64,000 nt of DNA from Fulvivirga ulvae (lineage in GTDB: Bacteria; Bacteroidota; Bacteroidia; Cytophagales; Cyclobacteriaceae): positions 1,320,501 to 1,384,500 of the forward strand of contig NZ_CP089981.1 in the NCBI RefSeq assembly GCF_021389975.1. Reading direction: 5' to 3'. The notes under the pieces were generated by a model. It ran no database searches. It had not been told where the DNA came from and saw only the letters and a list, made by a program, of their open reading frames with translations. Made by a program: the position numbers and the translations under genes. Position 1 is the first letter of the stretch. Each line of letters starts with the position of its first letter. Positions 24,857 through 33,290 of the stretch are shown piece by piece.

Positions 24857-25949
24857 TGACGGTTTCTGACGACGGCACATCGTTGTGGTGCCATTTCCCT
24901 AAAACAATACCATGCTTAAACAGCAACACCCCCGGATTGGATCGTATCATAGCTTTCAATACAGTCGCATCAGTTTGATAATAGGGAACAGCCAATTGAT
25001 ACTCGTGGCGAAGAGCTTCAAAATCACCCTCACTGGCCGAAGTCAGCACCATAGGCTTTATGGAACTTTCAAGGCCATTGACCAGATCAACTATATCTTT
25101 AATGTGTTCCTTATTGGCCTTTTGCGTGTCATAAAATACAAGAATCAGCTTTGCTCCGTCAAATGACTCCTGCGTAAAATCTTCTCCTTCAATGCTCAAC
25201 ACCTGATAATCTGTTATTTTTGGCGTTGACTTTTCCGGGTTGGCCACTCTTGATGAAACATATTCATATCCAGCGTCGGGCATAAGGTATTTATCGGACT
25301 CTATCAACTCTCCATCCGGACCTTTGAAAGTATACTCCAGCTTGGGGGTTTCTTCGGCTATCATATTATCAGGTATGCTCGCTCCGATTTTATACGGACG
25401 GAAATCAATATAAGGAAGATGTTGAATAGCATAAACACCAACCGCAAATGATACTACGGTTACCGCTCCAATAATAAAATGGCCCGGCCTGTTTCGGAAC
25501 ATAGGCTCAAAACGTCCGCGATGCCAGAACAGATGTAGTACAAAAACCATCAAAATGACATCCTTATAAAAAGATTCCCATGGCGTTAAAGGAATAGCAT
25601 CTCCAAAGCAACCGCAGTCTGTCACCTTGTTAAAATATGCCGAATAGAATGTAAGGAAGGTGAAAAAGATCATTAACAATAAAAGAATCCAGGTTGCTGT
25701 CCTCATTTTATAATTAATCAGCACTGCTATCCCCAATACCACCTCAAGTACAATAAGCACCATGCCTAACGGCAAGGCTACAGGTATAAACCATTCGAAG
25801 AATGATCCAAAATCAGCAGCAAAAACATCAAAATATTCCTCCAGTTTTATCTTGGTGCCTATTGGGTCATTGAGCTTTATCAGACCGGAAAAGATAAACA
25901 AGCCACCTACAAAAACCCTCGAAAAAATATCAATCCCTTTCTTTATCAT
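24840..25949 (-). CDS. BT_3928-type DoxX family membrane protein
   Basis: 369 residues. The N-terminal half is a four-helix DoxX/MauE-like membrane domain with F-S-G-L-I-K-L-N-D-P and a C-G-C-F-G-D motif between the last helices. The C-terminal half is a soluble domain that looks thioredoxin-like but lacks a C-x-x-C pair. Membrane Cys residues in the C-G-C motif suggest thiol redox chemistry, as in MauE and DoxX relatives. The upstream overlap with the DUF1599 gene is 4 bp, and the downstream overlap with aroK is 17 bp. Confidence 0.85.
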   Translation of the reverse strand: MIKKGIDIFSRVFVGGLFIFSGLIKLNDPIGTKIKLEEYFDVFAADFGSFFEWFIPVALPLGMVLIVLEVVLGIAVLINYKMRTATWILLLLMIFFTFLTFYSAYFNKVTDCGCFGDAIPLTPWESFYKDVILMVFVLHLFWHRGRFEPMFRNRPGHFIIGAVTVVSFAVGVYAIQHLPYIDFRPYKIGASIPDNMIAEETPKLEYTFKGPDGELIESDKYLMPDAGYEYVSSRVANPEKSTPKITDYQVLSIEGEDFTQESFDGAKLILVFYDTQKANKEHIKDIVDLVNGLESSIKPMVLTSASEGDFEALRHEYQLAVPYYQTDATVLKAMIRSNPGVLLFKHGIVLGKWHHNDVPSSETVNGLAK

Positions 25950-26494
25950 TTAACCAAAAAATTAAGTTTTATCAATGCAAATACTGAATAGTTGATCATA
26001 TCCTGATAATTGGCTTTAACCCCCTCAGATACCAGAGTCACGCCCTGATTGTCCTCTATCTGTTTTACACGGAGGAGTTTCATCAATATAATATCGGTAA
26101 TCGAACTTACCCTCATTTCCCTCCAGGCCTCACCGTAGTCGTGGTTCTTATTCTGCAAAAGATCAAGGGTCTCCTCTGCTATACGATCATACAACGGTTC
26201 AAGTTCATCATATTTGAGATCGAGATTAGAATTGTCCTTTAGTTCAATCTGAATAATGGCCATGATGCAATAATTGATGATACCAATAAACTCTGAGGTT
26301 ACGTCTTCACCAACTTTTTGCTGTCCCTTATCCTGAATTGAGCGTATTCGCTGCGCTTTTATGTATATCTGGTCAGTAATAGAAGGAAGCCTTAATATCC
26401 TCCACGCGGTGCCATAATCTTTTGTCTTCTTTTCAAAAAGTCCTTTACACTCCTGTATTACCTGCTTATATTCGCTGACCGTTTTATCTATCAA
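25946..26494 (-). CDS. DUF1599 protein with an internal duplication
   Basis: 182 residues, all alpha. The two halves repeat one pattern: K-x-x-D-Y-G-x-A-W-R followed by R-x-x-S-I-T-D and K-x-x-R-x-x-x-I. It appears once at about residues 25-50 and again at about 118-143. Each half ends in I-N-Y-x-x-x-A-I-I/L-I-x-L. Function is unproven; DUF1599 has been grouped with nucleotide-modification-associated domains. It is the first gene of the DUF1599-DoxX-aroK operon, divergent from folP with only 38 bp between. Confidence 0.85.
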   Translation of the reverse strand: MIDKTVSEYKQVIQECKGLFEKKTKDYGTAWRILRLPSITDQIYIKAQRIRSIQDKGQQKVGEDVTSEFIGIINYCIMAIIQIELKDNSNLDLKYDELEPLYDRIAEETLDLLQNKNHDYGEAWREMRVSSITDIILMKLLRVKQIEDNQGVTLVSEGVKANYQDMINYSVFALIKLNFLVK

Positions 26495-26532
26495 TTTTAA
26501 TGCTTATTTTATATAAATAACCTTCTTTAAAC

Positions 26533-27399
26533 GTGGCGAAAGATACAGTTTTTTCAGGTAAAAAAACACTCAACATTGGCGGAAATGTAGTCAGCCTGCA
26601 GTCTCCGCTGGTAATGGGAATACTTAATACCACACCGGATTCCTTCTTTGACGGTGGCAGGTATACCCATGAAGAAACTATCCTGGCCAGGGCTGCTGCC
26701 ATGGCAGATCAGGGCGTGGATATTATTGACATCGGAGGCTATTCTTCCCGCCCAGGGGCCGATGACATCCCGGAGGAAGAGGAGTTGAAAAGGGTCATCC
26801 CACACATAAAGAACATCAAAAAAGCATTCCCCGATGTATACCTTTCTATCGACACTTTCAGGGCTGCTGTAGCTGAACAAAGCATAGAAGCAGGAGCCGA
26901 TATTATCAACGATATCTCCGGAGGTGAACTGGATAAACGTATGTACGATGTGGTTACAGATACGCAGGTACCGTATATATTAATGCACATGCGCGGTACC
27001 CCTAAAACTATGACCAAAAACACTGCGTATGATAGTCTTTTGATTGAAATTCTCGATTTTTTTGAGAAAAAAGTGAGCGAATTACATTCGAGAGGTGTTA
27101 AAGATATAGTGGTGGATCCGGGATTTGGTTTTGCCAAAACAATGGATCAAAATTATGTTTTGCTAAAAAATTTGAAGTATTTTAAGGTTTTAGGGCTTCC
27201 ATTATTAGCAGGAGTTTCCAGAAAATCATTTATTTACAAAAAACTTGGTATTGCCCCATCAGAAGCTTTAAACGGAACCACTGTTCTAAATACAATTGCC
27301 CTTCTTAACGGGGCACAGATTTTGAGAGTCCACGATGTGAAAGAGGCAGTTGAAACAGTAAAACTTTTTAATTTAACTTATAATAGTATAGAAAATTGA
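26533..27399 (+). CDS. folP: Dihydropteroate synthase
   Basis: 288 residues starting at a GTG (26533). Signature motifs are present: M-G-I-L-N-T-T-P-D-S-F-F-D-G-G, G-V-D-I-I-D-I-G-G-Y-S-S-R-P-G, and the pterin/sulfonamide-site segments I-N-D-I-S-G-G and D-P-G-F-G-F-A-K. It joins hydroxymethyl-dihydropterin pyrophosphate and p-aminobenzoate in folate synthesis. The stop codon overlaps the TTG start of cdaA in TTGA, a pairing common in Bacteroidota. Confidence 0.97.
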   Translation: MAKDTVFSGKKTLNIGGNVVSLQSPLVMGILNTTPDSFFDGGRYTHEETILARAAAMADQGVDIIDIGGYSSRPGADDIPEEEELKRVIPHIKNIKKAFPDVYLSIDTFRAAVAEQSIEAGADIINDISGGELDKRMYDVVTDTQVPYILMHMRGTPKTMTKNTAYDSLLIEILDFFEKKVSELHSRGVKDIVVDPGFGFAKTMDQNYVLLKNLKYFKVLGLPLLAGVSRKSFIYKKLGIAPSEALNGTTVLNTIALLNGAQILRVHDVKEAVETVKLFNLTYNSIEN

Positions 27400-28280
27400 T
27401 CTACTTATTCAGCATAGGTTTTTTGGAAGTCAGTTGGGTTGATGTAATTGACATCATGCTGGTAAGTATTCTCCTCTATCAGGTTTATAAGTTGATGCGT
27501 GGCAGCGTTGCTGTTAAGATTTTCCTCGGCGTATTATCATTATACCTTATTTACCTGATCGTAAGGGCTGCACAGATGGAACTTCTGGGATTAATCCTTG
27601 GCCAGTTTATGGGTGTTGGTGTTCTCGCCGCTATCATATTGTTCCAGCCGGAAATCAGAAAATTCCTCCTTTTGATTGGCAAGACGACTGACTTCAATAA
27701 AGGCAATTTTTTCAACGGTTTATTTGTATGGAAACGCAGAGCCCCAAAAGAAGCCTATAACATCACTCCTATAATTGAGGCTGCCAAAACCCTTGGCGGC
27801 ACAAACACCGGGGCATTGATCGTTCTTTCCAAAGATTCTGAATTAAAATTCTATGCAGAATCAGGAGACATCATAGATGCCTATTTATCCAAGCGATTGT
27901 TGCTTTCAATATTCAACAAGCACAGTCCGCTTCATGACGGCGCGGTTATTATATTTAAAGGCAAAATAAAAGCAGCCAGGTGTATTCTTCCTGTTTCTGA
28001 AAATGACGCATTGCCTGCGCAGTTTGGCTTACGGCACAGAGCTGCCCTGGGGATGTCTGAAATTACAGACACTATGGTGCTTATTGTATCAGAAGAAACA
28101 GGCCAGTTTTCTTTGGCAAGAAACGGCAAATTGCTTCATAACCTGTCTCCTCAGGAGCTACGAAAGAAAATCAATGATTACCTCACCACCGAAGACGAGA
28201 AAAAAGAAGAGGCTGTAGAGGAGCCTGTCGAAAAGGAAGCAAAAGCTACGTCGATAAATGAGGCCAAGGCAAGAGCCTGA
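27396..28280 (+). CDS. cdaA: Diadenylate cyclase CdaA (c-di-AMP synthase)
   Basis: 294 residues from a TTG start inside the TTGA overlap with folP. Three N-terminal transmembrane helices (to about residue 85) precede the DAC domain with the catalytic D181-G-A183 and R213-H-R215 motifs, so the enzyme looks active. An acidic, Lys/Glu-rich tail of about 35 residues follows. It makes c-di-AMP, which controls potassium and turgor or wall homeostasis. No CdaR partner is nearby. A bidirectional terminator follows at once. Confidence 0.95.
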   Translation: MIYLFSIGFLEVSWVDVIDIMLVSILLYQVYKLMRGSVAVKIFLGVLSLYLIYLIVRAAQMELLGLILGQFMGVGVLAAIILFQPEIRKFLLLIGKTTDFNKGNFFNGLFVWKRRAPKEAYNITPIIEAAKTLGGTNTGALIVLSKDSELKFYAESGDIIDAYLSKRLLLSIFNKHSPLHDGAVIIFKGKIKAARCILPVSENDALPAQFGLRHRAALGMSEITDTMVLIVSEETGQFSLARNGKLLHNLSPQELRKKINDYLTTEDEKKEEAVEEPVEKEAKATSINEAKARA

Positions 28281-28289
28281 AACAATAAA

Positions 28290-28325
28290 AAATCCCCTCT
28301 TGATAACAAGAAGGGATTTCTTTTG
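28290..28325. terminator. Bidirectional terminator between cdaA and kbl
   Basis: Arms AAATCCC and GGGATTT, extended by TCTTG and CAAGA around ATAA (28290-28319). A-rich and T-rich flanks on both sides serve the two convergent genes. Confidence 0.85.
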
Positions 28326-28338
28326 GGGTAGCGTTTTT

Positions 28339-29535
28339 TTACTTTATAACTTCTAACTCCCTGCCAATTTCAGTAAACGCCTGAATGGCCTTATCCAAAT
28401 GCTCACGCTCATGGGCTGCGGACATCTGCACCCTGATTCTGGCCTGTCCTTTAGGAACTACCGGATAGAAAAACCCTATCACATAAATGCCTTTATCTAA
28501 AAGTGCATCGGCAAATTTTTGTGCCAGCGGAGCCTCATATAGCATAATAGGCACAATGGCGTGAGTTCCGGGCTTGATATCGAAACCTGCCTTTGTCATT
28601 TCTTCCCTGAAATATTTAGTATTCTCTTCAAGCTTATCCCTCAATTGAGTAGTCTCACTAAGCATATCAATCACTGCAATAGAGGCCCCCGTAATAGAAG
28701 GAGCCAGCGTGTTTGAGAATAAATAAGGCCTCGATCTTTGTCTAAGGATTTCGATAATTTCTTTTTTACCGGACGTAAAACCGCCCGACGCACCACCAAG
28801 AGCTTTACCCAGAGTACCTGTAATTATATCCATCCTGCCGATCACACCATGATGCTCATGAACTCCTCGGCCTGTTTTTCCCATAAAGCCGGTGGAGTGG
28901 CATTCATCGGACATGACCAGGGCATTGTATTTATCAGCCAAATCACAGATTTTATCCAACTGGGCTATGGTACCATCCATAGAGAATACACCATCAGTAA
29001 CTATTATTTTCTCCTTAGCCCCGGCAGCATCAGCCTCCTTGAGCTTGGCTTCGAGGTCTTCCATATCATTATGGCTGTACCTATACCTCATCGCCTTACA
29101 CAACCTCACCCCATCGATAATAGAAGCATGGTTGAGTGCATCTGATATAATTGCATCCTCAGGACCAAACAGTGGCTCAAACACGCCTCCGTTGGCATCA
29201 AATGCGGCCGCATAAAGAATCGTATCTTCCATGCCCAAAAACTCAGAAATCTTTTTCTCCAGCTCCTTATGTATATCTTGTGTACCGCAAATGAATCGTA
29301 CGGACGACATTCCGTATCCATGGGAATCTATTGCTTCTTTGGCTGCCTCTATTACTCGCGGGTGCGACGAAAGTCCCAGGTAATTATTGGCGCAGAAGTT
29401 TATAACCTCTTTACCATCCTGCGTCTTGATTACTGCTCCCTGAGGTGTTGTTATAATTCTTTCTTTTTTATACAGGCCTGCTTCTCTGATAGAATCAAGT
29501 TCATCCTGCAATTTCTTTTTAAGCGTATTGTACAT
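28339..29535 (-). CDS. kbl: Glycine C-acetyltransferase (2-amino-3-ketobutyrate CoA ligase)
   Basis: 398 residues from the ATG at 29535, the same length as the E. coli enzyme. That start puts the PLP lysine (T-L-G-K-A-L-G-G) at Lys244, as in E. coli, so I reject the TTG at 29544. Other family motifs are N-N-Y-L-G-L, H-A-S-I-I-D-G and D-E-C-H-S-T-G. It cleaves 2-amino-3-ketobutyrate with CoA to glycine and acetyl-CoA. The matching threonine dehydrogenase gene lies divergently at 30102, so both steps of this threonine pathway are here. Confidence 0.96.
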   Translation of the reverse strand: MYNTLKKKLQDELDSIREAGLYKKERIITTPQGAVIKTQDGKEVINFCANNYLGLSSHPRVIEAAKEAIDSHGYGMSSVRFICGTQDIHKELEKKISEFLGMEDTILYAAAFDANGGVFEPLFGPEDAIISDALNHASIIDGVRLCKAMRYRYSHNDMEDLEAKLKEADAAGAKEKIIVTDGVFSMDGTIAQLDKICDLADKYNALVMSDECHSTGFMGKTGRGVHEHHGVIGRMDIITGTLGKALGGASGGFTSGKKEIIEILRQRSRPYLFSNTLAPSITGASIAVIDMLSETTQLRDKLEENTKYFREEMTKAGFDIKPGTHAIVPIMLYEAPLAQKFADALLDKGIYVIGFFYPVVPKGQARIRVQMSAAHEREHLDKAIQAFTEIGRELEVIK

Positions 29536-29540
29536 ATTTA

Positions 29541-29978
29541 TCAATCAGTTTTAGGTCTTTTCTTGATCACAGGTTTGGGTTTAAATTTCGGTTTACTTTC
29601 ACCTGCATTTCCTTCGCCATCTGGTTTGGCTTGTATTTTCGGCTTGACCTGGATTTTTGGCTTAGTTTTCATCACCGGCTTCGGCCTCATCGTTGGTTTA
29701 GCGGCACTTTCCTTTTTCTCCCCTTCCTCCTCTTTTTTAGGCTTGGGTTTCATTATAGGTTTTTGAGACCCTGCTTTCTTCTCTTTCACCACCTCAACAG
29801 GTGCTTCATAAGGAAATGCATGCCTGAGCGGATTGATCAGAAAGAGCTTCTGAGCAGTAAAACTTTTGGGGTGCATTTGATCAAAAATAGCTTTCCATTC
29901 ATTCCATTGTGATGAATTAGCTTTCCTGAAAGCATCAGAGTCGATCTTTTTGCTATGTAAATATTCGTTGAATTCCAT
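29541..29978 (-). CDS. Conserved hypothetical protein with Lys/Pro-rich tail
   Basis: 145 residues from the ATG at 29978. The promoter at 29991-30019 leaves no room for the longer frame upstream. The N-terminal about 60 residues are a compact helical region (Q-W-N-E-W, then Q-M-H-P-K-S-F-T-A-Q-K-L-F-L-I-N), a pattern I associate with Bacteroidota conserved hypotheticals. The C-terminal about 75 residues are repeated K-P-K-P, M-K-P-K-P and K-I-Q-V-K-P units, highly basic and presumably disordered. The last gene codon lies 5 bp from the kbl start. A nucleic-acid or membrane-surface role is possible but unproven. Confidence 0.65.
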   Translation of the reverse strand: MEFNEYLHSKKIDSDAFRKANSSQWNEWKAIFDQMHPKSFTAQKLFLINPLRHAFPYEAPVEVVKEKKAGSQKPIMKPKPKKEEEGEKKESAAKPTMRPKPVMKTKPKIQVKPKIQAKPDGEGNAGESKPKFKPKPVIKKRPKTD

Positions 29979-29990
29979 AAGCCCGAGTAG

Positions 29991-30019
29991 CAAATATAAA
30001 AACTTTATCGAATGGGCAA
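29991..30019 (-). promoter_or_regulatory. Bacteroidota-type promoter of the Lys/Pro-rich gene and kbl
   Basis: On the minus strand TTG, exactly 18 bp, then TATATTTG, matching the consensus. The expected transcription start is only about 7 nt before the ATG at 29978, so the leader would be very short. Confidence 0.65.
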
Positions 30020-30047
30020 TAGTTATTAAGCCAGGCAAATGATTTGG

Positions 30048-30075
30048 TTTGCACGTCATTTAATTGGTAATTTCG
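30048..30075 (+). promoter_or_regulatory. Candidate promoter of tdh
   Basis: TTTG at 30048-30051, 16 bp, then TAATTTCG at 30068-30075 (one mismatch to TAnnTTTG), 26 bp before the ATG. The spacing is slightly short. Confidence 0.35.
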
Positions 30076-30101
30076 CACCATCAAAATTTTAAAGAGACCT
30101 C

Positions 30102-31058
30102 ATGAACAAAATATTGGTGATTGGTGCCTGTGGACAGTTAGGTTCTGAATTAACATTGGCCCTCAGAGATATACATAGCAAAAATAATGTTGTAGCTTCT
30201 GATGTCAGGGAGCCTGAAGGTGATTTGGCCGACGGGCCGTTTGAAATACTCAACGTTATGAATAAATCTGATCTGGAAAATATTATAGACAAATATTCTA
30301 TAACCCAGATATATCACCTGGCCGCCATACTTTCTGCCAAAGGCGAGAAAGACCCCAAATTTGCCTGGGACCTCAACATGAACAGTTTACTGAATGTACT
30401 GGAACTTGCCAGGGATAAAAAACTTGAAAAAATATACTGGCCAAGTTCTATTGCCGTATTTGGCCCAAACACACCAAGCAAAAATACCCCCCAGCATACA
30501 GTAATGGATCCGAATACAGTATATGGAATCAGCAAACTGGCCGGGGAAAGGTGGTGTGAATATTATTTTGAAAAATATGGAGTGGATGTCAGAAGTCTGA
30601 GATACCCCGGATTAATAGGTTATAAAGCAAAACCCGGCGGTGGAACAACAGATTACGCTGTGGACATTTTTTACAAAGCTTTAGAAGATGGTACTTATGA
30701 AAGTTTTCTTTCAGAAGATACATATCTTCCCATGATGTACATGGATGATGCTATTAAAGCTACTATAGATATAATGGAAGCTGACAAAGAAAAGATCAAA
30801 ATCAGGTCAAGCTATAACATTGCCGCGATCAGCTTCTCTCCAAAAGAAATAGCAGGTGAAATCATGAAACACCTGCCAAACTTTTCCATAACTTATAACC
30901 CTGACTTCAGGCAATCTATCGCAAATTCCTGGCCTGACTCAATCGATGATTCTGAAGCCAGAAGTCAGTGGGGATGGCAGCATCAATTTGATTTGTCTAA
31001 AATGACGTCTACCATCCTCACCGGATTAAAAGAACTACTGAACCACCAGGCGGGTTGA
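30102..31058 (+). CDS. L-threonine 3-dehydrogenase, SDR (UDP-galactose epimerase-like) type
   Basis: 318 residues. An NAD-binding G-A-C-G-Q-L-G-S loop lies at the N-terminus, then H-L-A-A-I-L-S-A, S-S-I-A-V-F-G and the catalytic Y-G-I-S-K. The sequence matches the epimerase-like threonine dehydrogenases, which oxidise threonine to 2-amino-3-ketobutyrate, rather than the zinc-dependent Tdh of E. coli. The nearby kbl supports this over a nucleotide-sugar epimerase. Its last 24 bp (31035-31058) overlap the 3' end of the convergent T9SS cargo gene. Confidence 0.9.
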   Translation: MNKILVIGACGQLGSELTLALRDIHSKNNVVASDVREPEGDLADGPFEILNVMNKSDLENIIDKYSITQIYHLAAILSAKGEKDPKFAWDLNMNSLLNVLELARDKKLEKIYWPSSIAVFGPNTPSKNTPQHTVMDPNTVYGISKLAGERWCEYYFEKYGVDVRSLRYPGLIGYKAKPGGGTTDYAVDIFYKALEDGTYESFLSEDTYLPMMYMDDAIKATIDIMEADKEKIKIRSSYNIAAISFSPKEIAGEIMKHLPNFSITYNPDFRQSIANSWPDSIDDSEARSQWGWQHQFDLSKMTSTILTGLKELLNHQAG

Positions 31059-32177
31059 GATTATAACCTGCCCTGATTTAACCTGGAGCATGTAGAATCC
31101 GGCTTTAAGATCATTTTGAATAGTTACTGCACCATTACCGCTAACTACTTCTGATTTCACTAACTGACCGGCATTGCTATAGATTGCAATCTCTATATCT
31201 TCATCAGCATCCGCACCTGTTTGAATGGTTAACATATTAGAAACATTAACCGGGTTAGGGTATACTGATAAGCCTTTTATCGTTGTATAATCCACAGTAA
31301 CCACGTCAAAATAAGCTGTGGTACCATCAAAATCTGTTTGTGACAATCTGTAGTAAGACCTTCCTCTTATCGGAGCATTATCAGAGTAACTATAATTCAG
31401 CACACCTGTATGAGAACCAGCGCCACCAATCGTCGCAACCTCTTCATAGTCAATGCCATTATGCGACTTTTCGATTGTAAAATAATCATTATTCTCTTCA
31501 GAAGCAGTCGACCAAACAAGTTCAACTGAATGATTTATAACTCGTGCATCAAAAGATAATAGAGATACAGGAAGTGGAGTAGAGCCTCCTCCTTGTATAA
31601 AGTCGTAAATATCAGGGAAATCATTCTGCAAGTCGCTGCCAGCATTCATTTCGGAAGCATCCGGCACTAAATCACTAGCATCTCCAGTATAGTTGCCTGC
31701 ATATACATTACCAGTACCCGTATATGAACCCTGCGAACCTGTCTTATTAAATGTTCCGCTAATTATAAGGTTTCCATCGGAGGCCAGAACTATTTTATTA
31801 CTAAGCTCCATATTACCTAACACGATCATAAAACCTCCTGAATTGATCACAAGATTCATTGCCTTATTTGCAAAAAAGACATCCCCATACACAACCAGGG
31901 TATCATTAATGATAAAATCATAAGCCTCCTTATTCGCAGAAAAAGTCAGTATATCACCAGAGCCAGGAGCCGGAGCCGGGGCCGTTCCAAGATTGATATA
32001 TCCGTTCATAGTTATATCGCCATTAGTTATGGGCAAATTGAGAGAAGCAGGAGCTGTACCATCTGTCCAACTTCCGTTAGTTGTCCAATTTCCAGTGTAA
32101 TTGCTGTAAGTGCTTTCTTGTGAAAACACATTCATTGTGGCTAAGAGTAATGCGGATATTGTAAATAATGTTTTCAT
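31035..32177 (-). CDS. T9SS type A sorting-domain cargo protein
   Basis: 380 residues. A signal peptide ends near V-F-S-Q. The N-terminal half is rich in Gly, Asn, Thr and short hydrophobic strands and looks like a parallel beta-helix. A region around residues 205-290 resembles a fibronectin-like beta domain (L-S-F-D-A, Y-Y-R-L-S-Q-T-D-F-D-G). The last about 80 residues are a T9SS C-terminal domain (V-Y-P-N-P, G-x-V-V/L-V patterns, ending R-L-V-V-Q), so it should be exported through SprA to the surface. Function unknown. Its 3' end overlaps tdh convergently. Confidence 0.88.
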   Translation of the reverse strand: MKTLFTISALLLATMNVFSQESTYSNYTGNWTTNGSWTDGTAPASLNLPITNGDITMNGYINLGTAPAPAPGSGDILTFSANKEAYDFIINDTLVVYGDVFFANKAMNLVINSGGFMIVLGNMELSNKIVLASDGNLIISGTFNKTGSQGSYTGTGNVYAGNYTGDASDLVPDASEMNAGSDLQNDFPDIYDFIQGGGSTPLPVSLLSFDARVINHSVELVWSTASEENNDYFTIEKSHNGIDYEEVATIGGAGSHTGVLNYSYSDNAPIRGRSYYRLSQTDFDGTTAYFDVVTVDYTTIKGLSVYPNPVNVSNMLTIQTGADADEDIEIAIYSNAGQLVKSEVVSGNGAVTIQNDLKAGFYMLQVKSGQVIISTRLVVQ

Positions 32178-32492
32178 GATTTTTTTCCTATTCCTAGTGT
32201 ATTTATTTTATTTTTATCTAAAAAGTAACCTGAGTAATAAATCTGTTTAAATGATTACTTTAATATACATACCCAATTTACGAACCAATTACACCAAAAA
32301 CACATATATACCTCAATTTCAATTATTTATAAATTCTATATTTTAAAATTTTTCCCAAAATAGGAAAAAACATCTAGAAATAGCACTAAAGAGCATGTAA
32401 GATATGAAAAAATAGCACGGCGAGGAATGTAGTGATTTTTCGTTTGCTCATTCTCTCGTATATTTGAAGCCACATTAGTCGAAAGAAATTTT
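32178..32492. other. Gene-free 315-bp AT-rich spacer
   Basis: Very AT-rich, between the divergent T9SS cargo gene and the enoyl-CoA hydratase gene. No ORF, structured RNA or repeat is evident. The only recognisable signal is TATATTTG at 32459-32466, a minus-7 element for the hydratase gene; the TTTG at 32443-32446 is too close (12 bp) to be a normal minus-33. Confidence 0.5.
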
Positions 32493-33278
32493 ATGAGTTT
32501 ATATCAAAACCTGACTGAGGAAATTCGCAATGGGATTCTCACTCTGACTGTATCAAGACCTGAACACCTTAATGCGCTAAATACTTCTACTATTGAGGAA
32601 CTTAGGACCGCTATTCAAGATGTATATGATAACAAGGAGATTAAAGGGTGCATCATTACCGGTGAAGGCAGCAAATCTTTTGTGGCTGGTGCTGACATTA
32701 AGGAAATCGCTGAGCTTAATGAGCTTAACGCCAGAAAATTTGCTGAGAATGGTCAGGAAGTATTTTCACTGATAGAGCAATGTGAAAAGCCAATAATTGC
32801 AGCTATCAATGGTTTTGCTCTGGGTGGCGGATGTGAACTTGCCATGGCTTGCCATATACGTATAGCATCAGAAAATGCAAAATTCGGTCAGCCTGAGGTA
32901 AATCTGGGTATTATTCCCGGCTACGGTGGTACTCAAAGGCTCACTCAACTTGTTGGTAAAGGCAAAGCTCTGGAACTTATGACTACCGGTGATATGATCA
33001 CCGCCCAGGACGCCAAAAGCATTGGCTTGGTAAACCATGTTGTGGAAACAAAGGAGGAATTGATGGAGCTGAGCAATAAGATCATGAGCAAAATCATTTC
33101 AAAAGCCCCTCTGGCAGTCGGCATGGTCATTAATTGCGTTAACGCATACTACTCTTCTGAAGAAAACGGTTTTCAGGCCGAGGCCAACTTCTTCTCTAAC
33201 TGCACAAAAACCGAAGACTTTCATGAGGGAACCAAAGCTTTTATAGAAAAAAGAAAACCTGAATTTAAAGGCGAGTAA
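32493..33278 (+). CDS. Enoyl-CoA hydratase/crotonase family
   Basis: 261 residues, normal crotonase length. The oxyanion-hole segments A-G-A-D-I-K-E and G-F-A-L-G-G-G-C-E are present. Both catalytic Glu residues (Glu115 and Glu135, 20 apart as in mitochondrial hydratase) are conserved. It hydrates short-chain 2-enoyl-CoA in fatty acid or branched-chain degradation; exact substrate undetermined. It is followed after 12 bp by a flippase gene, so the pair may be cotranscribed despite unrelated roles. Confidence 0.93.
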   Translation: MSLYQNLTEEIRNGILTLTVSRPEHLNALNTSTIEELRTAIQDVYDNKEIKGCIITGEGSKSFVAGADIKEIAELNELNARKFAENGQEVFSLIEQCEKPIIAAINGFALGGGCELAMACHIRIASENAKFGQPEVNLGIIPGYGGTQRLTQLVGKGKALELMTTGDMITAQDAKSIGLVNHVVETKEELMELSNKIMSKIISKAPLAVGMVINCVNAYYSSEENGFQAEANFFSNCTKTEDFHEGTKAFIEKRKPEFKGE

Positions 33279-33290
33279 TCCAGTACTCAA

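Noticed and set aside
29979..30059. 27-codon upstream extension of the Lys/Pro-rich gene
   Set aside because: A consensus promoter (29991-30019) lies within it, and the downstream ATG gives a normal N-terminus.
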